Counted from the stretch's first letter, positions 20,080 through 30,910 are shown. The stretch is 64,000 nucleotides of DNA from Bradyrhizobium lablabi (GCF_018131005.1 NZ_JAFCJK010000011.1:124001-188000), one strand, 5' to 3'. The notes: generated from the sequence alone by a model not told the origin. Numbers and translations: made by a program.

Positions 20080-21186
20080 TCAGCGCAGCTTGAGCGTGGA
20101 GAGGCCGGCGAGCGCCAGCATCACCGAGATGATCCAGAAGCGGATCACGATCTGCGGCTCGGTCCAGCCCTTCTGCTCGAAATGATGATGCAGCGGCGCC
20201 ATGCGGAACACGCGCTTGCCGGTCAATTTGAACGACACCACCTGCACGATCACCGACACCGCTTCCAGCACGAACAGGCCGCCGATGACGGCGAGCACGA
20301 TCTCGTGCTTCACCGCAACCGCAGTGGCGCCCAGCATGCCGCCGAGCGCGAGTGAACCGGTATCGCCCATGAAGATCGAGGCCGGCGGCGCATTGAACCA
20401 GAGGAAGCCGAGGCCGGCCCCGAGCACCGCGCCGCAGAGCACTGCGAGTTCGCCGGTGCCGGCAACATAGTTGATCTGCAAATAGTCGGAGAATACCGCG
20501 TTGCCGGTCAGGTACGAGATCATGCCGAAGCTTGCCGCCGCGATCATCACCGGTACGATGGCGAGACCATCGAGGCCGTCGGTGAGGTTCACCGCGTTGC
20601 CGGCGCCGACCATCACGAAGGCGCCGAAGACCACGAAGAACCAACCGAAATTGAACACGAGGTCCTTGAAGAAGGGAATTGCGAGCGAGGTCGAGGACAC
20701 GTCGCGCCCGAGCCGCACCAGCGCGTAGCAGGCGCCGAGCGCGATCACCGCCTCGATCAACAACCGCAGCTTGCCGGCGAATCCGCCATGCGACTGTTTT
20801 GTGACCTTCAGATAATCGTCATAGAAGCCGACGAAGCCGAAGCCGAGTGTCACCGCCAGCACGATCCAGACATAGGGATTGATCGGGTTGGCCCACAGCA
20901 ATGTCGATACGACAAGACCGGAGAGGATCATCAGCCCGCCCATCGTGGGCGTGCCCTTCTTGGATATGAGATGAGACTGCGGCCCATCGGTGCGGATCGG
21001 CTGGCCCTTGCCCTGCCGCAGTCTCAAATGGTCGATGATCCAGGGCCCGAACAGGAACACGAACAGTGCCCCCGTCACCATCGCGCCACCCGTGCGGAAG
21101 GTGATGTAGCGAAACACGTTCAGGCCGCTGCGGAACGCCGCGAAACCCGGTACGGTATTGGACAACTCGATCAAGTAGTAGAACAT
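20080..21186 (-). CDS. mraY: Phospho-MurNAc-pentapeptide translocase MraY
   Basis: Integral membrane enzyme that transfers phospho-MurNAc-pentapeptide to undecaprenyl phosphate, forming lipid I. About ten transmembrane helices are visible. Catalytic and family motifs seen: [16 protein letters not shown] (the Asp pair), [25 protein letters not shown], and the late HHHFEQKGW loop. The 368 residues are typical. It lies between murF and murD with gaps of about ten bases. Confidence 0.97.
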   Translation of the reverse strand: MFYYLIELSNTVPGFAAFRSGLNVFRYITFRTGGAMVTGALFVFLFGPWIIDHLRLRQGKGQPIRTDGPQSHLISKKGTPTMGGLMILSGLVVSTLLWANPINPYVWIVLAVTLGFGFVGFYDDYLKVTKQSHGGFAGKLRLLIEAVIALGACYALVRLGRDVSSTSLAIPFFKDLVFNFGWFFVVFGAFVMVGAGNAVNLTDGLDGLAIVPVMIAAASFGMISYLTGNAVFSDYLQINYVAGTGELAVLCGAVLGAGLGFLWFNAPPASIFMGDTGSLALGGMLGATAVAVKHEIVLAVIGGLFVLEAVSVIVQVVSFKLTGKRVFRMAPLHHHFEQKGWTEPQIVIRFWIISVMLALAGLSTLKLR

Positions 21187-21195
21187 TCAAAAGCC

Positions 21196-22629
21196 CTATA
21201 CCGCTTCTTCTTGCGCGGCTTTGCCGGGGAAGCGCCTTTCCAGCGCACTGACAATGACCTTCATCTTCGAGCCCAGCGATCCCTTCACCATGATCGCATC
21301 ACCAGCGCGGACCGCGGCGACCGCCTGTGCTTCCAGCGCCGCCGAACTCTCCGCATAGCCTCCCCGCCTGCCGGCGGAAAGGGCGTCCCACAGATTCCGC
21401 ATCAGCGGACCACAACAATATACGAGATCGATTCGGTTGGCCTTGATGGCCTCGGCGAGGCCGCGGTGCAACTGGGGACCGCTGGGCCCGAGCTCGAGCA
21501 TGTCGCCGAGAATAGCGATGCGCCGGCCATGCGGCCCCACCTGAGCCTGACCGAGCACATTGAGGGCGGCCGCCATCGAGGCCGGGTTGGCGTTGTAGCT
21601 TTCGTCGATCAGCGTGGCCTCGCCATGACCGACCTCCAGCACGCGCCGCATGCCGCGCCCCGAGGGCGCCTCGAGCTGCGACAGCGACAGCGCCGCGCGC
21701 GTGATATCCGCGCCCAGCAGCGAGGCACCTGCGAGCACGGCGAGGGAATTCATCGCCATGTGACGGCCGGGCATGCCGATCTTGTAGGTGATGTCGTGGT
21801 TGAAGATGTCGGCATGCACCGCTGAACAGGTCGCGTGCAGCGACACGGCAAGCAACCGCGCGTCCGATTTCCTGTCCGCGCCGAACGACAGGATGCGGGA
21901 GATGCCGGCGTTCTTCGCCTGCTGCGCAAGCCGGGCATATTGCGCGTTGTCGCGGTTGAGCACAACGGCGCCGCCGGGCTCGACGCCGAGAAAGATTTCG
22001 GCCTTGGCGTCGGCGATCGCCTCGATGCCGGCGAAGAATTCCAGGTGCACCGGCTCGACCGTGGTGATGACGGCGACGTGCGGCCGCACCATCGTCACGA
22101 GCGGCGTGATCTCGCCGGCATGGTTCATGCCGATCTCGAACACCGCAAATCGCGCCGTCGCAGGGCAACGCGCCAGCGACAGCGGCACGCCCCAGTGATT
22201 GTTGAACGACGCCACCGAGGCATGGGTCTCGCCTTGCGCCGCGAGCACGCGCCGCAGCGCCTCCTTGGTCGAGGTCTTGCCGACTGATCCGGTCACCGCG
22301 ATGATCCGGGCGCCGAGCCGCGCGCGCGAGGCATGTGCGAGCATGACGAGCCCGGCGAGCACGTCGTCAACGACCAGAAGCGGCGCGTCGGCGGGAAACT
22401 TGTGGCGCTGCGCCGCCTCGACGACCGCGAGCCCGGCGCCCGCCTTCAGCGCGGCCTCGACGAAGCCATGGCCGTCATGCACGTCGCCCTTGATCGCGAA
22501 ATAGGCTTCTCCTGCTGCAATGGTGCGGCTGTCGATCGAGAGGCCGGTGACGCCTTCGGGCAGCGCGCCCTGTGTCGCGGCGCGCATCGCCTTTGCCATC
22601 GCATCCGACGTCCACAGCAATGCGTTCAT
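21196..22629 (-). CDS. murF: UDP-MurNAc-tripeptide--D-Ala-D-Ala ligase MurF
   Basis: Adds the D-Ala-D-Ala dipeptide (made by the ddlB product of this cluster) to complete the pentapeptide. Seen: N-terminal MurF fold (LSIDSRTIAAGEAYFAIKG), P-loop ITGSVGKTSTKEAL equivalent at VTGSVGKTSTKEAL, FNNHWGVPLSLAR, and DESYNANPASMAAAL in the C-terminal domain. Length 477 residues is normal. Its ATG overlaps the murE stop by four bases (ATGA), indicating translational coupling. Confidence 0.96.
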   Translation of the reverse strand: MNALLWTSDAMAKAMRAATQGALPEGVTGLSIDSRTIAAGEAYFAIKGDVHDGHGFVEAALKAGAGLAVVEAAQRHKFPADAPLLVVDDVLAGLVMLAHASRARLGARIIAVTGSVGKTSTKEALRRVLAAQGETHASVASFNNHWGVPLSLARCPATARFAVFEIGMNHAGEITPLVTMVRPHVAVITTVEPVHLEFFAGIEAIADAKAEIFLGVEPGGAVVLNRDNAQYARLAQQAKNAGISRILSFGADRKSDARLLAVSLHATCSAVHADIFNHDITYKIGMPGRHMAMNSLAVLAGASLLGADITRAALSLSQLEAPSGRGMRRVLEVGHGEATLIDESYNANPASMAAALNVLGQAQVGPHGRRIAILGDMLELGPSGPQLHRGLAEAIKANRIDLVYCCGPLMRNLWDALSAGRRGGYAESSAALEAQAVAAVRAGDAIMVKGSLGSKMKVIVSALERRFPGKAAQEEAV

Positions 22630-24086
22630 GCGCCCCTCGTTGAAAGCGCGGCGGCAACCGCGTCGTGATCGCTAAACGGCAACGTTTTATCGCCGATGGT
22701 TTGCCCGACTTCATGGCCCTTGCCGGCGACCAGCAAGGCGTCGCCCGGCTGCAGGTCGGCGATACCGGCGCGGATCGCCGCGGCGCGATCGCCGATGTCG
22801 CGCGCCCCCTTGGCGGTCGCCAGGATCGCGGCGCGGATCGCCTCCGGCTTCTCGCCGCGCGGATTGTCGTCGGTGACGATGACCTGATCGGCGTTCTCGG
22901 CCGCGATCGCCCCCATGATCGGCCGCTTGCCCGCATCGCGGTCGCCGCCGGCGCCGAAGATGACGACGAGCTTGCGTTTGGCATAGGGTCGCAGTGCCTG
23001 CAGCGCCTTCGCAAGCGCATCGGGCTTGTGGGCGTAGTCGACAAAAATTGGCGCGCCATTGTGCTCGCCGACGCGCTCGAGTCGTCCCTTTGCGCCCTCG
23101 AGATGTTCGAGGCAGTCGAACACGTCGTTCGCGGCGCTGCCGGTGCCGATCGCAAGGCCAGCCGCGACCAGCGCGTTCTCGATCTGGAATTCGCCGACCA
23201 GCGGCAGCCTGATCGTCTGCCTGCGCCCACGATGCGCGATCACGACTTTCTGCGCAAAGCCTTCGATGGCGGCTTCGAGGAGGCCAATGCCCTCGCCTGC
23301 GCCATCGGCGTTGCGGCCGGTCGGGATGATACGAAGCTTGCGCGCGCGCGCCGCATCGATCACGGCTCGCGAGCAATCATGATCCGCCGAGATCACGGCG
23401 GCGCCGTCATCGGTGACGAGATCGCGGAACAGCCGCAGCTTCGCGTTGAAGTAATGCGCGACGTCGGGATGGTAGTCCATGTGATCGCGCGACAGATTGG
23501 TGAAGCCGCCCGCGGCGATCCGTACGCCGTCGAGGCGATACTGGTCGAGGCCGTGCGAGGAGGCCTCGAACGCCAGATGGGTGACGCCGTCACCTGTGAT
23601 CTCGTCGAGCTGACGATGCAATGCGATCGGGTCGGGGGTGGTCAGCGAGCCGTAGACGGTGCGCTTGTCCGACACGAGGCCGATGGTGCCGATGCTCGCT
23701 GAAGGGTGACCGAGTCGCTGCCAGATCTGGCGCACGAACGCCGCGACCGAGGTCTTGCCGCTGGTGCCGGTCACCGCGGCAATGGTCTGCGGCTGCCGGG
23801 GATAGAATTTCGCGGCGGCGAGCGCCAGTGCGCGGCGCGCATTCGCCGTGATGACAAAGGGAACGCGGCTGCCGCGTTGCGGCAGATGATCGCTGGCAAT
23901 GGCCACCGCACCCGCGGCGACCGCCGCGTCGATGAAGCGCGCGCCGTCGGTTCTGCTGCCCGCCAGCGCAAAGAACAGATCGCCCGGTTTCACCGTGCGG
24001 CTGTCGACCGCAAGTCCCGTGACCACGATGGCGTCCGCGCTCGGATCGATCGTGGCATCATCGCTGAAGAGGTCGCGAAGTTTCAT
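22626..24086 (-). CDS. murE: UDP-MurNAc-L-Ala-D-Glu--2,6-diaminopimelate ligase MurE
   Basis: Adds the third amino acid of the stem peptide. The P-loop [16 protein letters not shown] is near residue 110 and [15 protein letters not shown] is in the central domain. The C-terminal [12 protein letters not shown] contains the DNPR motif, which by established knowledge marks meso-diaminopimelate specificity. Length 486 residues. It lies 45 bases after ftsI and overlaps murF. Confidence 0.96.
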   Translation of the reverse strand: MKLRDLFSDDATIDPSADAIVVTGLAVDSRTVKPGDLFFALAGSRTDGARFIDAAVAAGAVAIASDHLPQRGSRVPFVITANARRALALAAAKFYPRQPQTIAAVTGTSGKTSVAAFVRQIWQRLGHPSASIGTIGLVSDKRTVYGSLTTPDPIALHRQLDEITGDGVTHLAFEASSHGLDQYRLDGVRIAAGGFTNLSRDHMDYHPDVAHYFNAKLRLFRDLVTDDGAAVISADHDCSRAVIDAARARKLRIIPTGRNADGAGEGIGLLEAAIEGFAQKVVIAHRGRRQTIRLPLVGEFQIENALVAAGLAIGTGSAANDVFDCLEHLEGAKGRLERVGEHNGAPIFVDYAHKPDALAKALQALRPYAKRKLVVIFGAGGDRDAGKRPIMGAIAAENADQVIVTDDNPRGEKPEAIRAAILATAKGARDIGDRAAAIRAGIADLQPGDALLVAGKGHEVGQTIGDKTLPFSDHDAVAAALSTRGA

Positions 24087-24131
24087 GATCTTCCAGTCTG
24101 GCCGGCGCCGCCGCGCCTCTGGTTGTACGCC

Positions 24132-25877
24132 TTACTGGGTTGTCCTGGATGCCGCAAGAATAAGGCGGTCGGACGGCGGCAGGTCGAATCGCGGTTCGAC
24201 CCCCAAAAGCGGCGCAATTCGGGCGATGACATTGCCGCCGGTCGGCACCGCGTTCCAGCCCGAAGTGATGAAACCGTGCGTTTCGGGCAACGCCTGTGGC
24301 TCATCCAGCATGACAAGAATCTGATACTTCGGATCGTCGGAAGGCATGATCGCGGTAAAGGAGTTGAGCACCCGCTTCTTGGCATACCGGCCATTGATGA
24401 CTTTCTCGGAAGTGCCGGTCTTGCCGCCGACATAATAGCCCTTGACGTCGGCGGTCTTGGCGGTGCCGATCTCGGCATTGAGCCGCATCAGGTACCGCAT
24501 CTTGTCGCTGGTCTCCTGCTTGACCACCCGCTTGGCCATCGCCGCCGCTTCTGCTTCGCTGCGCTTCAGGAACGTCGGTGGAATCAGGTAGCCGCCGTTC
24601 ACCAGTGCGTTGATGCCCATCACCGCCTGCAGCGGCGCCACCGACAGGCCCTGGCCGAACGCCACGGTCACCGTGTTCAGTTCGCCCCAATGGCGCGGCA
24701 CCAGAGGCGCGGCGCTCTCCGGCAACTCGGTGCGCAACCGCGTCAGCTGGCCCATTTTGGACAGGAACGCCTTGTGCGCCTCGACGCCCTGGCTGAGCGC
24801 GATCCGCGCGGCGCCGATATTGGACGAGTAGGTGAATACTTCCTTGGTGTTGATGAAGCGCCCGAGCGGGTGACTGTCATGGATGGTGAACTTGCCGTAG
24901 TGCAGGTTTCCGCGCGCATCCCACGACGAGTTCAGGCTGATTTTGCCGGAATCGAGCGCCATCGCCAGCGTGAATGCCTTGAACGTCGATCCCATTTCGT
25001 AGACGCCGGTGGTCAGGCGATTGATGCGGTCTGGGTCGTGGGCTTCCTTCGGATTATTGGGGTCGAAATCCGGGAGAGAGACCATCGCCACGATTTCGCC
25101 GGTCCTGACATTGGAGATAATGCCGGAGGCGGCCTTGGCCTTGAACTTCGCCTTGGCCTTGAGCAGTTCGTCGCGCAACGCGTGCTCGACGCGCAGGTCG
25201 ATCGACAATTCGATCGGCTTCTGCAGCCGGTCGGTGGCGAAGCCTGCGCGGTGCAGGTCGGCCAGACCATTATTGTCCAGCCACTTCTCCATTCCGGCAA
25301 TGCCCTGGTTGTCGATATTGACGAGGCCGATCAGATGGGCCACCTCGGCGCCGGTCGGATAGACGCGCTTGTTCTCGCGCAGGAAACCGATGCCGGGAAT
25401 GCCGAGGCGATGGATGTCCTGCTGCTGCTTCGGCAAGATCTCTCGCTTCAGCCAGACAAAGCCCTTGCGCGACGACAGGCGGTCGCGCACCTCGCCGGTA
25501 TCGAGATCGGGCAAGGTCGCGGTCAGGAGCTCGATCGCCTCGTCCTTGTCGATGATGCGGCGCGGCTCGCCGAACAGGCTCGGCGTCTTGACGTCGGTTG
25601 CGAGGATCTCGCCGTTGCGGTCGACGATGTCGGGCCGTGCGGTCGCGATGGCGTCCTGCGAGGCGGTGCGCCGCGCGCCATGGCTGTCGGCGCCGACCGC
25701 GAACAGCACAAGGCGCCCGGCAAGCACGGCGTAGACAGCGGTGAAGGCGAGGATCGCAAAGCCGACGCGGGCGCGCGCCTTCGCGGCACGATCGACATTG
25801 GGTCCGTACAGCAGGTTGCGGATCAGACGCCGACGCCAGGGTTCGGCCGGCTTGTTGGCGGGTGCCCGGTCGCTCAT
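24132..25877 (-). CDS. ftsI: Division-specific transpeptidase FtsI (PBP3)
   Basis: Class B penicillin-binding protein that cross-links septal peptidoglycan together with FtsW. One N-terminal transmembrane segment (about residues 38-62) is followed by the non-catalytic pedestal domain. The transpeptidase domain has SxxK at STFK 297-300, SSN at 351-353 and KTGT at 486-489. The 581 residues are normal. The start overlaps the ftsL stop as ATGA. The name pbpB is an equivalent label. Confidence 0.96.
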   Translation of the reverse strand: MSDRAPANKPAEPWRRRLIRNLLYGPNVDRAAKARARVGFAILAFTAVYAVLAGRLVLFAVGADSHGARRTASQDAIATARPDIVDRNGEILATDVKTPSLFGEPRRIIDKDEAIELLTATLPDLDTGEVRDRLSSRKGFVWLKREILPKQQQDIHRLGIPGIGFLRENKRVYPTGAEVAHLIGLVNIDNQGIAGMEKWLDNNGLADLHRAGFATDRLQKPIELSIDLRVEHALRDELLKAKAKFKAKAASGIISNVRTGEIVAMVSLPDFDPNNPKEAHDPDRINRLTTGVYEMGSTFKAFTLAMALDSGKISLNSSWDARGNLHYGKFTIHDSHPLGRFINTKEVFTYSSNIGAARIALSQGVEAHKAFLSKMGQLTRLRTELPESAAPLVPRHWGELNTVTVAFGQGLSVAPLQAVMGINALVNGGYLIPPTFLKRSEAEAAAMAKRVVKQETSDKMRYLMRLNAEIGTAKTADVKGYYVGGKTGTSEKVINGRYAKKRVLNSFTAIMPSDDPKYQILVMLDEPQALPETHGFITSGWNAVPTGGNVIARIAPLLGVEPRFDLPPSDRLILAASRTTQ

Positions 25878-26290
25878 TGCTGATCTCCCGTCGCCTGCTC
25901 GGCGTCTGGCGCGGGTGGTTGCACCGAACCGGTTGCGGCATCGGGATCGGCCGCGGCCTCGATGGTGTCGATCATCGCGCCGATCGGGTCGCGCGCACCG
26001 GGCCGCGTGAAGTTCGGCGGCCGCTCGGGCAGGTTCTTCAGGGAATCATATTGGGTTGCATTGATCGGCTTGAGCGGCAGGTGCCGCTCGGCAAGCCCCT
26101 GCAGCCGCAGCGGCGCGTCGAGCCTGGCCCATTCAGCGCGCAAGGACGCGATCGCATCGCGCTGCTCGCGGATCTCGGCATTGAGTCGCAGCACGCGCTC
26201 GGTGCGCGCGGTCGATTCCATCTTGATGCGGTAGACATAGGCCGCCGCGAACACCAGCATGCCGATGACGAGGAAATGGAGGATGCGCAT
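25874..26290 (-). CDS. ftsL: Cell division protein FtsL
   Basis: Small bitopic protein that joins FtsB and FtsQ and activates FtsWI. Residues 1-20 form a short cytoplasmic end and a transmembrane helix (LHFLVIGMLVFAAAYVYRI). A coiled coil covers about 28-65 (ERVLRLNAEIREQRDAIASL). An Ala/Pro-rich tail follows and gives 138 residues, somewhat long. Identification rests on this architecture and its place between rsmH and ftsI. It begins one base past the rsmH stop. Confidence 0.88.
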   Translation of the reverse strand: MRILHFLVIGMLVFAAAYVYRIKMESTARTERVLRLNAEIREQRDAIASLRAEWARLDAPLRLQGLAERHLPLKPINATQYDSLKNLPERPPNFTRPGARDPIGAMIDTIEAAADPDAATGSVQPPAPDAEQATGDQQ

Positions 26291-26291
26291 G

Positions 26292-27287
26292 TCAGCCTCC
26301 CCGCATCACGTCTGATAGCCGCGGCCATGACGCCGAGGCCACGGGTTTGTGCACGGCAGCCGCGGTGCGTTCTGCCGCGCGCAGTTTTGCCGACCGTGCA
26401 CGCGGATTGGCCGCCACCTCGGCTTCGTCAGGAGTGACCGGGCGCTTGGTCAGGATTCGAAGGCTCGGCGCCGCCAGTGCGACCTCGGGCAAATGCCGCG
26501 ATCCGCCGGCGGCCTTGCCGCGCTCGGCGAAGAAACTCTTGACGATGCGGTCTTCCAGCGAATGGAAGGACACCACCACGAGCCGCCCGCCTGGCTTTAG
26601 CACACGCTCGGCCGCGGCGAGCGCCAAGTGCAGCTCATCGAGCTCCTCGTTGACGAAGATGCGCAGCGCCTGGAACGTCCGCGTCGCCGGATGAATCTCG
26701 TTCGGCTTGGCGCGCACGACTTTCGCGACGATGTCGGCAAGCGCCTGCGTCGTCGTGATCGGGGTCTCCTTGCGCGCGGCGACGATGGCGCGGGCGACGC
26801 CGCGTGAATGACGCTCCTCGCCAAAAACATAGATGATGCTGGCGAGATCGGTCTCGGAGGCTTTCGCGACCACGTCGGCGGCAGTCGGGCCGCCCTGCCC
26901 CATCCGCATGTCGAGCGGGCCATTGTGGCGGAACGAAAAGCCGCGCTCGGACTGGTCCAGTTGCATCGAGGAGACGCCGACATCCATCACGACGCCGTCG
27001 GCAGCGTCGATGCCGCGCGCGGCGCAGATTTCGGCGAGTTCGGAAAAGCGGTCCTCGACCAGCGTCAGGCGGCCGTCGGAGCGGTCGACCAGATCAAAGC
27101 CGCCAAGAATTGCCCTCCGGTCGCGGTCGATGCCGATGACGCGGGTGCCGGCGACGTCGAGGATCAAGCGGCTGTAGCCGCCGGCGCCGAACGTGGCATC
27201 GACGTATGTGCCGCCTGCGCGCGGCGCGAGAAAGTCCACCGCCTCGCGGCCGAGCACCGAGATATGACGAGAGACAACAGCCATCAT
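26292..27287 (-). CDS. rsmH: 16S rRNA (cytosine-1402-N4) methyltransferase RsmH
   Basis: S-adenosylmethionine-dependent methyltransferase (formerly MraW) acting on 16S rRNA C1402. Seen: [14 protein letters not shown] (SAM-binding), [20 protein letters not shown], the DMRMG segment, and the C-terminal [17 protein letters not shown]. Two adjacent ATGs (27287, 27284) begin [13 protein letters not shown]; the frame further upstream is not conserved. The protein is 331 residues. It is the first gene of the dcw cluster here, because no mraZ lies upstream before the divergent amidase gene. Confidence 0.96.
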   Translation of the reverse strand: MMAVVSRHISVLGREAVDFLAPRAGGTYVDATFGAGGYSRLILDVAGTRVIGIDRDRRAILGGFDLVDRSDGRLTLVEDRFSELAEICAARGIDAADGVVMDVGVSSMQLDQSERGFSFRHNGPLDMRMGQGGPTAADVVAKASETDLASIIYVFGEERHSRGVARAIVAARKETPITTTQALADIVAKVVRAKPNEIHPATRTFQALRIFVNEELDELHLALAAAERVLKPGGRLVVVSFHSLEDRIVKSFFAERGKAAGGSRHLPEVALAAPSLRILTKRPVTPDEAEVAANPRARSAKLRAAERTAAAVHKPVASASWPRLSDVMRGG

Positions 27288-27832
27288 GCGCCGGCCCCGC
27301 ACCGGGCCGCGCTCTCTAGATGGAATATGGACGCGCACGGGTCCATTGCGCCCGAGACTCCTGCGCCTTGCCTCGCCGTTCCGGTCAAAAAGCCGATTCG
27401 AGATCGCGCTGGTTCCCCTTGGCGGCTGCAAACCCTGATTTCCGACCGGAATTTGCTGGGTTCCCATGGGATTTCGCGCGAAAGCGGACCTCGGCCGCCC
27501 TTCCAAACCGGTTCGGCTCCTCTCCTCTCAGTAATGGCACTTAGCGTTAAGAAAGAGTTGATGATCCGTTACCGGAATCGGCTGCCTTTTAACCTTGCCG
27601 GAGCCTGGAGGGATGCCCTCGGCGCACAACCCGGGCAAAATGCCCCCGGGCCCGCCGGCGAAGCGATCGACCGCCGGCAGGTAAAGGAATGGTAAATGTC
27701 ATTGGTTGATTTATGTGTGGTGCCGTTCTCCTGCCCGGTTTGGATGATCCGCTGTGCTTCGGTTCGTTCACGTCTGCAGGTCCCGACTCGAAGCGTCAAC
27801 GTGCCCTTCCCATTCCCGGGGCCATTGCCGAC
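27288..27832. other. Divergent promoter region of the dcw cluster
   Basis: About 545 bases between rsmH (minus) and the amidase gene (plus). No mraZ-like or other gene is seen. The middle (about 27530-27600) is AT-richer and contains GTTAAG and TTTTAACC elements facing the cluster, the likeliest place for the main dcw promoter. No consensus pair can be assigned with confidence. Confidence 0.5.
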
Positions 27833-28624
27833 ATGAACACGTTCACTCCCGATTCCTCGATTGCGTCCGACGTGATCCCGTCCGCGAACTATGGAGAGCG
27901 CGCCGACGGTCGCCAGCCCGATATGATCGTGCTGCACTACACCGGCATGCCCGACGTGGAGGGTGCGATCGCGCAGCTTTGCACGGCGGGCACGGAGGTC
28001 TCGGCGCATTACGTCGTGCTCGAGGATGGCCGCATCCTGCAGTGCGTTCCCGAAAGCAAGCGCGCCTGGCATGCCGGCGTCTCCTGTTGGGCCGGCGAGG
28101 AAGATGTCAATTCCTGCTCGATCGGCATCGAGATCGTCAACCGCGGCCACGACTGGGGCTATCCCGATTTTCCACTGCGCCAGATCGCCGCTGTCATCGC
28201 GCTGTGCCGCGGCATCATGCTCCGCCGCAAGGTGCCCTCGCATCGCGTGCTCGGCCACTCCGACGTGGCGCCGGCGCGCAAGAAGGATCCCGGCGAGAAA
28301 TTCCCCTGGCATTCGCTGGCCAATTCCGGGGTCGGCCACTGGGTCCAACCGGCGCCGATTGTGCCCGGCAACGCGCTGAAGTTAGGGGCGATCAGCGACG
28401 CCGTCACCGAGATGCAGACGGCGTTCGCGCGCTACGGATATAACATCCCGGTCCATGGCAAGTTTGACGGTCCGACGATGGATGCAGTCACCGCGTTTCA
28501 GCGCCACTTCCGCCCCGCGCGTGTCGACGGGATCGCCGACCAGTCCACCATGACGACGCTGCACGCACTGCTCGCCAGCCTGCCGCCGGATGCGGCAGCG
28601 CCGGTTGTGGCTTCGGCGAGATAG
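27833..28624 (+). CDS. N-acetylmuramoyl-L-alanine amidase with peptidoglycan-binding domain
   Basis: Zinc amidase of the Amidase_2 (AmpD-like) family that cleaves the MurNAc-L-Ala bond in peptidoglycan recycling or remodelling. Zinc ligands by comparison with AmpD: H35 (in MIVLHYTGM), H142 (VLGHSDVAP) and D152 (ARKKDPGEKFPW). A PG_binding_1 domain fills the C-terminus (QTAFARYGYNIPVHGKFDG). No signal peptide is evident from the ATG at 27833, so it is probably cytoplasmic; a frame open 40 codons upstream shows none either. It is divergent from rsmH, fitting a cell-wall role. Confidence 0.9.
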   Translation: MNTFTPDSSIASDVIPSANYGERADGRQPDMIVLHYTGMPDVEGAIAQLCTAGTEVSAHYVVLEDGRILQCVPESKRAWHAGVSCWAGEEDVNSCSIGIEIVNRGHDWGYPDFPLRQIAAVIALCRGIMLRRKVPSHRVLGHSDVAPARKKDPGEKFPWHSLANSGVGHWVQPAPIVPGNALKLGAISDAVTEMQTAFARYGYNIPVHGKFDGPTMDAVTAFQRHFRPARVDGIADQSTMTTLHALLASLPPDAAAPVVASAR

Positions 28625-28694
28625 CGGGCGCCGCTCTCTTCAACGGGTGATTTGATCGGGCAGCGATCGGAGGTGTCGCGAACTTTTCCGTCCA

Positions 28695-30311
28695 TCAAAC
28701 TGCATGTTGATGAGTTCGCCGCACAAGCCCATCAGCCGTCACCGCAGGCATGCGATCCAGTTCGGCAATCCGGCGCTCAATCTGACTGATCACGCGCTTC
28801 GAGAAGGGCCCGAGATGCATGTACAGCGCCATCAGCATCACGATGTAACGCAGCGCGTTTGGATTGGTCTTGGCAACCTCGACGAAGGTCTTCCAAAACG
28901 GCTCGCGAACCTCCGGCAGGGCACGCATGACCTTGTGCACGCCCTCGATGCCGGCCAGCCTCTTACGCACGTCGCCATCCGGCAGGTCGCGGCGCCGATC
29001 CGACCGATCGAGCATCACGGCGAGCCGCGACAGCCGGGCCGCGTACGCCGTCGGGCTGAACACATGCCCGAGCACGGTCTTGTAATCTTCCAGGATGTCA
29101 CGAAGCGGGCGTACGGTGTCAAAATTGCAACCGAGCGTGCATTGGTCGCCCGCATGCTCGACCTTCATGAGATCATGGCCCTCGTGCAGGCGACCCTCCG
29201 CGGCGAGCCGCCGCGTCAGCTGTGTGCCGGGCAGCGCATAGAGCAGGCCGACCATGCAGACCGGAATGCTCGCCTCGTCGATGAAGTCGATCATCGCCTG
29301 CCCCATCGAGACTTTCTCGGTATCGAACCCGACGATGAAACCCGCGGTGACGAACATGCCGTAGCTGTAGATCTTGTGAATGCACTCCGCGATGTTGCGC
29401 CTGGTGTTCTGCTTTTTCTTCATCTGCACCAGGGTCTCCGGATCCGGGCTCTCGATCCCGACGAAAATCCCAAAGAAGTTCGCGTCCTTCATTGCCTGCA
29501 ACAGGTCGCTGTCATCAGCGATATTGATCGAGGCTTCGGTCGAGAACTCGAACGGATAGTCGCGTTCTTCCAGCCAGGCTTTGAGCCGCGGCAGCAACGT
29601 ACGTAGGTTTCTCTTGTTGCCGATGAAATTGTCGTCGACGAAATCGACATGCCCGCGATAACCGTGATCGTAGAGCGCTTGCAGCTCGGCGAGAATTTGA
29701 TCGTTGGTCTTGGTGCGCGGCACGCGACCATACAGCTCGATGATATCGCAGAACTCGCAGGTGAACGGGCAACCACGCGAATATTGCACGCCAATGAAGA
29801 GATACTGATCGAACTTGATCAGATCGTAGCGGGGCATCGGGCTTTGCGTGACGTCGATCTTGAATTTCTCGGCGATGAACACGCCCTTGCGCTCGCCGCG
29901 TTCCCATGCCGCGATGAATTGCTCCATGATTTGCTCGGCCTCGCCGATCACCTGGAAGTCCGCGTCCGCGTATAGATGCGGGCTGGAGGAGACGTCCGGC
30001 CCACCGACACATACCGGCTTGCCGTGCAGATGGGCGAGATCGATCAGGTAGAGAAAATCAGGCTGCTGGTTGAGCATACCGCCGATCATGACGAGATCGG
30101 CCCAGTTGAGGTCCGCGTCCGTCAAAGGCTCGGTGTTGCGGTTGACAAGACGAATGTCCCAATGCTTCGGCAGCATGGCGGCAACGGTGATCAGCCCGAG
30201 CGGCGCAGCCGGATACTTCGCGCCGACGAGTTCGCATGCTTCCGTATAGTTCCAGAATGAGTCCGTAATGAACTTCGGATAGATCATTAGGACACGGCAG
30301 GGACTCGTCAT
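28695..30311 (-). CDS. B12-binding radical SAM protein (DUF4070 type, HpnP-like)
   Basis: Cobalamin-dependent radical SAM enzyme. The N-terminal B12-binding-like domain is at about residues 5-140 (RVLMIYPKFI, ADLVMIGGML, PVCVGGPDV). The radical SAM cluster motif CPFTCEFC has Cys at 181, 185 and 188. The second half contains ALPGTQLTRRLAAEGRL and a C-terminal region like DUF4070. The hopanoid C-2 methylase HpnP belongs to this broader family, but no hopanoid gene is nearby, so the substrate is left open. The start MTSPCRVLMIYP at 30311 gives 538 residues; an ATG 23 codons upstream adds an unlikely Arg-rich leader. Confidence 0.85.
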   Translation of the reverse strand: MTSPCRVLMIYPKFITDSFWNYTEACELVGAKYPAAPLGLITVAAMLPKHWDIRLVNRNTEPLTDADLNWADLVMIGGMLNQQPDFLYLIDLAHLHGKPVCVGGPDVSSSPHLYADADFQVIGEAEQIMEQFIAAWERGERKGVFIAEKFKIDVTQSPMPRYDLIKFDQYLFIGVQYSRGCPFTCEFCDIIELYGRVPRTKTNDQILAELQALYDHGYRGHVDFVDDNFIGNKRNLRTLLPRLKAWLEERDYPFEFSTEASINIADDSDLLQAMKDANFFGIFVGIESPDPETLVQMKKKQNTRRNIAECIHKIYSYGMFVTAGFIVGFDTEKVSMGQAMIDFIDEASIPVCMVGLLYALPGTQLTRRLAAEGRLHEGHDLMKVEHAGDQCTLGCNFDTVRPLRDILEDYKTVLGHVFSPTAYAARLSRLAVMLDRSDRRRDLPDGDVRKRLAGIEGVHKVMRALPEVREPFWKTFVEVAKTNPNALRYIVMLMALYMHLGPFSKRVISQIERRIAELDRMPAVTADGLVRRTHQHAV

Positions 30312-30691
30312 GTTGCTCCGGCCTGGACCTCGAGGGTCACGATGCCACGCAGCGTGTCGGGCCTCAAGGGGTCGATTCACTGGTTACAGATGATAAGTGC
30401 AGAAGTGGCGCAAGTATGCAACGCTCCGTTCGTGCTCCTGAAAATCGATGGCCGGTTGTCGGGCGATGTTTCGCATAAAGCCTGCTAGGTCGCTTGTTTG
30501 GCATGTTTGAGACGTCCCCCGATGTGCGCTGTTCTGTCGCGGTCGGAGCAGACGTCTCGAGGCATCGCATCCGGTTGGCGACTGCCTCGACGCGCTGCCT
30601 GAGGTTACTGCGATTTAACTGGCTGATCTTGGGGGGTCAGGCGATAGCTGCACGCGGCCGGCGCCCGCCGTGACGACTTCTACCGAGAGCG
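30312..30691. other. Intergenic region upstream of the radical SAM gene
   Basis: About 380 bases between divergent genes. No gene, repeat or clear promoter is recognised. A GAGACGT/ACGTCTC pair lies about 36 bases apart near 30515-30560 but is too loose to interpret. Confidence 0.4.
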
Positions 30692-30910
30692 ATGCCAGAT
30701 ATTGAAATCAACGAGGAGTGCCGCGCCCTGATTGCGGCCGAGTTCCCCTTTGAAGAGACCGGGCGGCGCCTGCCAAATGGCAACTGGCAGCTGCCGGTCG
30801 ATGCGGAAACGTTGAAGTGCTTGCAGAAGGTGCGGCGGCCCGGCGAATCGATGTCGGACTGCATCATTCGCGCGATCATCATCGTCCTGCACCAGCGCGG
30901 CCTGCTATAG
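30692..30910 (+). CDS. Small hypothetical protein, 72 residues
   Basis: I do not recognise a named family. The protein is acidic at the start (MPDIEINEECRALIAAEFPF), has a central NGNWQLPVD segment, and ends in an amphipathic helix (DCIIRAIIIVLHQRGLL). The regular codon use and uninterrupted frame suggest a real gene. It is flanked by non-coding DNA on the left and the convergent ECF sigma gene on the right. Confidence 0.55.
   Translation: MPDIEINEECRALIAAEFPFEETGRRLPNGNWQLPVDAETLKCLQKVRRPGESMSDCIIRAIIIVLHQRGLL

Noticed and set aside
20069-20644. Upstream extension of murD
   Set aside because: The extra 192 codons lie inside mraY in another frame and do not resemble any part of Mur ligases.
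23706-25883. Plus-strand open frame of 725 codons opposite ftsI and murE
   Set aside because: Antisense to conserved genes with complete motifs; no fold or start signal of its own.
28695-30311. Naming the radical SAM gene hpnP
   Set aside because: Family resemblance alone does not separate HpnP from other DUF4070 proteins, and no hopanoid genes are near.
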